Source: Acidimicrobiia bacterium
Lineage (GTDB): Bacteria > Actinomycetota > Acidimicrobiia > Acidimicrobiales > Poriferisodalaceae
Assembly: GCA_022827265.1 (NCBI GenBank)
Contig: JAJDTF010000027.1
Coordinates: 1 to 57,636, forward strand
Length of the DNA stretch: 57,636 nucleotides
Direction: 5' to 3'
Shown: positions 55,133 through 57,636 of the stretch, one piece after another
How the letters are laid out: every line of letters begins with the position of its first letter
Position numbering within the stretch: the stretch's first letter is position 1
The notes under the pieces: generated by a model
Seen by the model: the letters and a program-made list of their open reading frames with translations, nothing else
Told to the model about the DNA's origin: nothing
Database searches by the model: none
Translations under genes and position numbers: made by a program

Positions 55133-55166
55133 AGCCAGCACTGCGCCCGCTCGCGGGCGGATAGAG
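55111..55166. repeat. Two 32-bp tandem palindromic repeats at the moaD-like 3' end
   Basis: The stem GCCCGC-TC-GCGGGC followed by GGATAGAG occurs at 55113 and again at 55145. The first copy encodes the RPLAGG end and stop of the MoaD-like protein; the second is downstream and untranslated. Confidence 0.92.
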
Positions 55167-55229
55167 AGGGTCGACCGAAGCGATGGACCAACTTCGCGAC
55201 GCGCCACGCAAGCATGGGTTGTGCGCGCT

Positions 55230-56582
55230 CTAGTTCCACAAGCGGCTGATGGGGACGGCCCAGAGACGGTCGCCGAAGCTGGCGCACATCTCGCCGTCGT
55301 AGACGACCGCGCCTCCGACGAAACGGTCGCCTGCAGCGGCCGCCAGACGGCGCAAGCCCCGGAAGTCTGACGCTGTGACAGTTGCAGAGGCTTTCACCTC
55401 GATGCCGGCCACTCGCCGGCTGCCTCGCTCGACGACGATGTCGACCTCTGCGCCGTCCTTGTCGCGATAGTGGAAGAACTGGTGCGCGTCAGGATGGGCA
55501 CCGGCCTGGCGACGCAATTCGCCGTAGACGAACGTCTCCATGAGTTGGCCGAGGAGCTTGCGGTCGCCGTTGAGGTCAGCAGCGCCGACGCCGAGCAGGG
55601 CGCACGCCAGACCCGAGTCGCCGACGTGCAGCTTCGGGGTCTTGATGATGCGTTTGTGGCGGTTGGAATGCCAGGGCCGCAGACGCTCCACCAAGAACAG
55701 GCGCTCGAGCACAGACAGGTACTCGGTCACGGTGGGCCGGCTGAGCTGCAGCAGCCGCGAGAGATTGCTCGCATTCAGCAGAGCCCCGGTCTGCGCTGCG
55801 CACATCTCCGCCAGGCGGGGCAGTGCATCGGGTACTCGCACCGTGGACACATCGGGGAGGTCGCGCTGAATGATGGCGTCGAGGTAGTCGCTGTACCAGT
55901 TGAACCGGCGAGCACCGCTGGGCCGATCCAACGCTGCGGGAAAGCCGCCCGCTGCGATCCGATCGGCCAGGCGTGTGCCCTCGCGTTCCCGCCGTTCAGT
56001 ACCGAAGCCGGAACCGAACAGGGAGTCCACAATGCCAAGCCGCGACCCCGCGTCGGCACCGGTCTGCCCGGACATGTCGCTGTCGATGTGGGAACCAGAG
56101 GCGAACTCGCGCTGGGCGAATGGATGCAGTCGGACTATCTGCATGCGCCCGACCAGCGAATCCGCCAACGACGGCAGCAGCAGCAGATTGGTCGAGCCAG
56201 TCAGCACGAACCTTCCGGGGCGACGGTCACGATCCACAGCGAGCTTGATCGCTGGGTAGAGCTGCGGGACCCGCTGCACTTCGTCGAGCACGACATGAGG
56301 GGGCAGGCCGTCGACAAACCCCATCGGATCGTCGCGAGCCGCCTCAGTCGCGACGGGATCATCGAACGTCACATAAGTGTGCGTCGATCCGCCCGTCTGC
56401 CCGGCGCCCCATTCCTCTGCACGGCGGTCGCTTCGGGTGAGCTCACTCGGAGCACACACCATCTGGGCCAGTGTGGTCTTGCCGCATTGACGAGGGCCAT
56501 GCACCACCACGACCGGCGAGTCGGCCAGCGCCTCGCGCAACCTCGGCGCGGCAAGCCGTTCGACCAGCTTCGCTGAAGCCAT
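55230..56582 (-). CDS. DUF4143/AAA_14 ATPase
   Basis: 450 residues. The Walker A loop is VVVHGPRQCGKTTLAQM and the Walker B region PPHVVLDEVQRVPQLYPAIK, with sensor GRFVLTGSTNLLLL. The C-terminal DUF4143 part has a winged helix (LLNASNLSRLLQLSRPTVTEYLSVLERLFLVERLRPW) and a nuclease-like core (ETFVYGELRRQAG, GAEVDIVVERGSRRVAGIEVKAS) resembling PD-(D/E)XK. Such proteins are linked to defence or toxin roles but are poorly understood. Two charged inserts interrupt the ATPase domain. ATG 56582 is chosen; a TTG ten codons upstream is possible. Confidence 0.88.
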   Translation of the reverse strand: MASAKLVERLAAPRLREALADSPVVVVHGPRQCGKTTLAQMVCAPSELTRSDRRAEEWGAGQTGGSTHTYVTFDDPVATEAARDDPMGFVDGLPPHVVLDEVQRVPQLYPAIKLAVDRDRRPGRFVLTGSTNLLLLPSLADSLVGRMQIVRLHPFAQREFASGSHIDSDMSGQTGADAGSRLGIVDSLFGSGFGTERREREGTRLADRIAAGGFPAALDRPSGARRFNWYSDYLDAIIQRDLPDVSTVRVPDALPRLAEMCAAQTGALLNASNLSRLLQLSRPTVTEYLSVLERLFLVERLRPWHSNRHKRIIKTPKLHVGDSGLACALLGVGAADLNGDRKLLGQLMETFVYGELRRQAGAHPDAHQFFHYRDKDGAEVDIVVERGSRRVAGIEVKASATVTASDFRGLRRLAAAAGDRFVGGAVVYDGEMCASFGDRLWAVPISRLWN

Positions 56583-56590
56583 CGGCCGAT

Positions 56591-56596
56591 TGTATA
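56591..56596 (-). promoter_or_regulatory. Possible -10 box for a near-leaderless ATPase transcript
   Basis: TATACA on the minus strand ends about eight bases before the ATPase ATG, which would place the transcript start at or next to the start codon. Leaderless transcripts are common in actinobacteria. No good -35 box is seen. Confidence 0.35.
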
Positions 56597-56605
56597 GCTT
56601 GTTAG

Positions 56606-56664
56606 CGTCCAATTGCAGATCTATTGCCGTCCAACTGCAGATTGCAGAGCGGCTGATTGCAGAC
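56606..56664. repeat. Direct repeats upstream of the DUF4143 ATPase
   Basis: Two 15-base copies at 56606-56620 and 56628-56642 (CGTCCAAYTGCAGAT) lie 22 bases apart, followed by two shorter ATTGCAGA copies near 56641 and 56656. They immediately precede the ATPase promoter region and may be operator sites bound by a regulator. Confidence 0.65.
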
Positions 56665-56726
56665 TAGGGCTGGACTTTGAACTCGATCTCGACCATCTCG
56701 GCTGAGGAAGAAACCGGCCGGGTCGC

Positions 56727-57636
56727 TCACTCAGGCTTGGCTGATGCAGCGAGGCTGTCAGCGAGGGCTTGGATCTCGGCGAGGGCGGCTTCGAGGTCTT
56801 CTGCTATCTCGGCGGCGAGGACATCGGGTGGCGGCAGGTTGTCGGCGTCTTCGAGGCTCTCGTCTCGGAGCCAGAACAGGTCGAGGCTGACTTTGTCGCG
56901 GGCGATCAGCTCGTCGTAGGCGTAACGCTTGAACCGTTCGGACTCGGTGCGCTTGTGGCGGGCGTCGGCTCGGTAGCAGGCGACGAAGTCGTCCAGGTCG
57001 GCTCTGGTGAGCGGGTTCTGCTTGAGCGTGAAGTGCTTGTTGGTGCGCAGGTCATACACCCACAGCTCACGGGTCCACGGATCCTCCGCGCCCTCGCGGC
57101 GGCGGAAGAACAGCACGTTGGCCTTGACGCCCTGGGCATAGAAGATCCCCGTCGGCAGCCGCAGCAGCGTGTGGACCTCGCAGTCGTGCAGCAGCCGGCG
57201 GCGGATCGTCTCGCCCGCACCGGCCTCGAACAGCACGTTGTCGGGCACCACCACGGCAGCGTCGCCGCCGATGCGCAGCAGGCTCACGACGTGCTGGACG
57301 AAGTTGAGCTGCTTGTTGCGCGTCGTCGCCCAGAAATCCTCCCGCTCGTAGCTGTCCGATGACGACCGGCCGAACGGCGGGTTGGTCAGCACCATGTCGA
57401 ACGGCCTGCCGGGCGAATCGCGCAGCGCGTCGTCCACGACGATCGGCGAGTCCGACTCGGGGCTCTCGATGCCGTGCAGCAGCATGTTCATCGCGCACAG
57501 GCGGGCAGGCAGGTCGGCGATCTCCCAACCGGTGAACGCACCCGAGCGCAGGTGCGCGGCCTGGTCGGGCTCCAACGGCGAGTGACGTTCCACGATCGAC
57601 CGGTACGCGCCCAAGAAGAAACCTCCGGTGCCGCAT
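56727..57636 (-). CDS. hsdM: Type I restriction-modification N6-adenine methylase (HsdM), 5'-truncated by window end
   Basis: The C-terminal part of an N6-adenine DNA methylase. At the window edge the frame reads CGTGGFFLGAYRSIVERHSP, the SAM-binding motif I. MVLTNPPFGRSS is the catalytic NPPF motif IV, and DAAVVVPDNVLFEAGAGETIRRRLLHDCEVHTLLRLPTGIFYAQGVKANVLFF follows. A C-terminal helical region (LFWLRDESLEDADNLPPPDVLAAEIAEDLEAALAEIQAL) ends it. It should modify host DNA with HsdS and HsdR, which lie outside the window. The start is missing. Confidence 0.92.
   Translation of the reverse strand, partial: CGTGGFFLGAYRSIVERHSPLEPDQAAHLRSGAFTGWEIADLPARLCAMNMLLHGIESPESDSPIVVDDALRDSPGRPFDMVLTNPPFGRSSSDSYEREDFWATTRNKQLNFVQHVVSLLRIGGDAAVVVPDNVLFEAGAGETIRRRLLHDCEVHTLLRLPTGIFYAQGVKANVLFFRRREGAEDPWTRELWVYDLRTNKHFTLKQNPLTRADLDDFVACYRADARHKRTESERFKRYAYDELIARDKVSLDLFWLRDESLEDADNLPPPDVLAAEIAEDLEAALAEIQALADSLAASAKPE

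Overview
The window is high-GC, densely packed bacterial chromosome. The gene set points to an actinobacterium, most likely in or near Acidimicrobiia: zinc-type S14, a short-lid adenylate kinase lying between secY and rpmJ, a giant GlmS-like protein, cell-wall-binding-repeat and RCC1-type exported proteins, and a perfect CIRCE element before groSL. The lineage is inferred from gene content and order only; no rRNA or tRNA gene was found.

Layout. Positions 1-3,000 hold a HigBA-type toxin-antitoxin pair, an exported cell-wall-binding-type protein and a winged-helix-like protein. From about 19.8 kb down to 3.0 kb, on the minus strand, runs a housekeeping block: rplM-rpsI-glmM-glmS-like-acpS-nnr-alr-tsaE-tsaB-rimI-tsaD, then groSL and guaA. 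From 19.8 to 29.8 kb lies a mixed segment: D-aminoacylase-type amidohydrolase, truA on the plus strand, an M16 lipoprotein peptidase, superoxide dismutase, a membrane protein with its winged-helix regulator, an acyl-ACP desaturase and a RraA-like protein. From 44.7 down to 29.8 kb is the S10/spc/alpha ribosomal superoperon, rplC to rplQ. It lacks rpsJ at its head, and map and infA between adk and rpmJ. From 44.7 to 50.9 kb is an accessory zone with gene remnants, a VapBC pair, an MNT-HEPN fusion and a quinone-oxidoreductase-like MDR enzyme. From 51.1 to 55.2 kb is a three-subunit molybdenum hydroxylase operon with a MoaD-like gene. The right end has a DUF4143-type ATPase and a 5'-truncated type I restriction methylase.

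Functional links. The minus-strand housekeeping block joins amino-sugar and peptidoglycan precursor supply (glmS-like, glmM, alr) with lipid cofactor (acpS), NAD(P)HX repair (nnr), t6A tRNA modification (tsaE, tsaB, tsaD) and ribosomal protein genes. Many of these genes are coupled by ATGA overlaps.

Most unusual signal. Short tandem duplications recur throughout the window, in essential genes as well as between genes: 33 bp in rimI, 30 bp in alr, three separate arrays of 27, 30 and 33 bp in the glmS-like gene, 33 bp in glmM, 45 bp in rpmC, 27 bp at the end of rplC, 31 bp in the rplC leader, 32 bp at the end of the moaD-like gene, and about 65 bp between rpsS and rplV. Coding copies keep frame, several units carry an inverted repeat, and copies are nearly identical. 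This looks like an active or recent tandem-duplication process that decorates linkers and tails of core proteins. I regard it as the best candidate for something undescribed.
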